NCBI GenBank assembly: GCA_046262995.1
Contig: JBHELQ010000039.1
Location: 1 to 14,886 of the forward strand
Direction of reading: 5' to 3'
Length of the DNA stretch: 14,886 bases
Source of the DNA: JBHELQ01 sp046262995
GTDB taxonomy: Bacteria; Actinomycetota; Thermoleophilia; Solirubrobacterales; Thermoleophilaceae
Shown here: positions 13,818-14,886 of the stretch, in pieces
How the letters are laid out: every line of letters starts with the position of its first letter
Position numbering within the stretch: position 1 is the first letter of the stretch
The notes under the pieces: generated by a model
What the model saw: the letters and a program-made list of their open reading frames with translations, nothing else
What the model was told of the DNA's origin: nothing
Database searches by the model: none
Program-made: the position numbers and the translations under genes

Positions 13818-14369
13818 GTGCTGCGCGCGGGCGACTCGTTCCAGAACCCGGAGACGGGGACGCGCTTCGAGATCCTGCGCGCGCCCGCCGACGGCGGGGA
13901 CGTGCTCGAGCTCCGGCGCCGCAGCAAGCCCTCGAAGGGCAAGGTCGTGCCGCACGTGCACCTGGACTATCGCGAGCACTTCGTGATCGAGGACGGCGCC
14001 GCAACGGCCAGGCTGGGCCGGCGGACCGTGGCCCTCGGCCCCGGCGACGAGTTCGACGTGGCGGTCTCGGAGAGCCACGTGAACCCGTACAACGAGAGCA
14101 ACGCGGACCTGGTCTACCGGCACTCCTTCGAGCCGGCGAGCGACTTCGCCCTCGGTTACGTGGAGACGCTCGGGCACCTGATGCGGGAGGGCCGTGTCGA
14201 CGGGCAGGACGAGGTGCCGCTGCCGGCGGCGTTCGCGGTCGCGAACGCGACCCGCTCGCGCACCTACGCCTCGATCGCTCCGCACGGGCTGCAGCGGGGG
14301 CTGCTCTTCCCGCTCGGCACACTGCTCGCGCGCGTGCGTGGGTACGAGCTGCGACTGCCCGGCGGTTGA
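13818..14369 (+). CDS. Cupin-domain protein of unknown function
   Basis: A 183-residue protein with a single cupin barrel. Motif 1 is G41-x4-H46-x-H48-x4-E53-x6-G60 (PHVHLDYREHFVIEDG). Motif 2 is less canonical: P75-G-D-E-F then ESHVNPYN with His-87. H46, H48, E53 and H87 would bind a metal. The C-terminal half (about 108-183) is probably helical and not a second cupin. It has no leader, so it is cytosolic. The function cannot be named; cupins range from dioxygenases to sugar isomerases and sensors. GTG 13818, 18 nt after the cupredoxin stop, is the first plausible start, though its ribosome site is poor. It may belong to the same transcript as the ferritin/copper genes. Confidence 0.8.
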   Translation: MLRAGDSFQNPETGTRFEILRAPADGGDVLELRRRSKPSKGKVVPHVHLDYREHFVIEDGAATARLGRRTVALGPGDEFDVAVSESHVNPYNESNADLVYRHSFEPASDFALGYVETLGHLMREGRVDGQDEVPLPAAFAVANATRSRTYASIAPHGLQRGLLFPLGTLLARVRGYELRLPGG

Positions 14370-14424
14370 GCGGGCTCACTCCCGGGTAAGCGACGGCCTT
14401 CAAGAGACGAAAGGGGTATGCGCG

Positions 14425-14886
14425 ATGGCTAACGACGGCCTGTCGGCTCGCGACGCAAAGCTGGTCCAGTACCTGAACGAGGCGTACGGCAAGGAGAAGG
14501 AGCTGGAGACGGCGCTCACGGCGCACATCCAGATGACGACGCGCAAGCCGTACAAGAAGCGGCTGCAGGAGCACCTGCGCGAGACGAAGGGTCACGCGCG
14601 CGGGGTGCAGCGCCGCATCAAGGAGCTCGGCGGCAAGGCCGAGGCCGTGCCCGCCCCGGGGCCGGACGTGGTCGGCGAGGCCGCAAGCGCCGCGGCCGGC
14701 GTGGCGAACCGCGCGCTGGCTGCCGCAAAGGGCCCGCTGCACATGATCCGCGGCACGGGCGAGCAGGAGAAGATGCTGAAGAACGTCAAGACGGAGTACT
14801 GGAACGAGTTCGAGGAGATCGCCACGTACTCGGCGATCGAGGCGCTGGCCGAGACCGTCGGCGACAAGGAGACCGCCAAGCTCGCC
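14425..14886 (+). CDS. DUF892/YciF-type ferritin-like protein, 3' partial
   Basis: The reading frame is open from ATG 14425 to the window end (154 codons, no stop), so the C-terminus is missing. The start is supported by AAAGGGG at 14410-14416, eight bases upstream. ATG 14418 is followed by a stop after four codons and is not used. Residues 10-70 (KLVQYLNEAYGKEKELETAL, then E53-x3-H57) and 125-145 (WNEFEEIATYSAIEALAE) match the helices of the YciE/YciF, DUF892 family. These are cytosolic four-helix diiron-type proteins linked to stress, often osmotic or oxidative. An Ala/Gly/Pro-rich segment (71-103) separates the helix pairs. It has no leader, in contrast to the two exported ferritin-like proteins upstream. 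The 55-nt gap before it holds no clear promoter, so co-transcription with the cupin is possible. Judging by usual family length, only a short part is missing. Confidence 0.85.
   Translation, partial: MANDGLSARDAKLVQYLNEAYGKEKELETALTAHIQMTTRKPYKKRLQEHLRETKGHARGVQRRIKELGGKAEAVPAPGPDVVGEAASAAAGVANRALAAAKGPLHMIRGTGEQEKMLKNVKTEYWNEFEEIATYSAIEALAETVGDKETAKLA

Noticed and set aside
1..14886. Search for tRNA, rRNA, CRISPR arrays, insertion sequences or long direct repeats
   Set aside because: No such structure was recognised by eye. Genes have uniform GC-rich codon use, and no transposase or integrase motif was seen.

Overview
The window is a very GC-rich, gene-dense chromosomal stretch. It carries two F420/FMN-type luciferase-like flavoproteins, a PAS-GAF-SpoIIE phosphatase, an ECF sigma factor with an RskA-like anti-sigma factor, and exported ferritin-like proteins with Tat-like leaders. 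Together these point to an actinobacterium. A Thermoleophilia/Solirubrobacterales-type soil organism is my best guess, but that class-level placement is inference only. No rRNA, tRNA, CRISPR array, insertion sequence or phage gene was seen. I read 15 protein genes, two of them cut by the window edges.

Left part (1-3841): the end of a PAP2-type membrane phosphatase is followed by a possible terminator hairpin. Next comes a two-gene unit, a cytochrome P450 whose stop overlaps the start of a PaaI-like hotdog thioesterase. A convergent FAD-linked (berberine-bridge-like) oxidase follows, with a good promoter and Shine-Dalgarno sequence of its own.

Middle-left (4010-7053): a TetR regulator is divergent from a Baeyer-Villiger-type flavin monooxygenase that overlaps a short-chain dehydrogenase by ATGA. 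The shared intergenic region holds two near-identical 16-bp palindromes of the form GTTAC-N6-GTAA(C/G), a convincing TetR operator. With the P450 and thioesterase this looks like lipid, ketone or terpenoid/steroid oxidative catabolism, but no substrate can be read from the sequence.

Middle-right (7050-11966, all minus strand): reading in the direction of transcription, an ECF sigma factor and its zinc-motif, single-TM anti-sigma factor overlap by ATGA. They are followed by a hairpin, two luciferase-like monooxygenase-family genes, and a PAS-GAF-PP2C (SpoIIE) phosphatase. The phosphatase ends tail-to-tail with the dehydrogenase through one shared CTAG.

Right part (12096-14886, plus strand): divergent from the sigma factor lies a run of two paralogous exported ferritin-like proteins (the first a predicted lipoprotein), a blue-copper lipoprotein whose start is hidden inside the preceding gene, a cupin, and a cytoplasmic DUF892/YciF-type ferritin-like protein cut by the window end. 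A perfect 16-bp palindrome between the sigma gene and the ferritin run gives the same TGATCC hexamer on both strands, each followed after 16 nt by a CG(T/A)A-type -10. This suggests a bidirectional promoter served by the sigma factor itself. An ECF-controlled, surface-exposed diiron plus type-1 copper module is the most interesting candidate system here.
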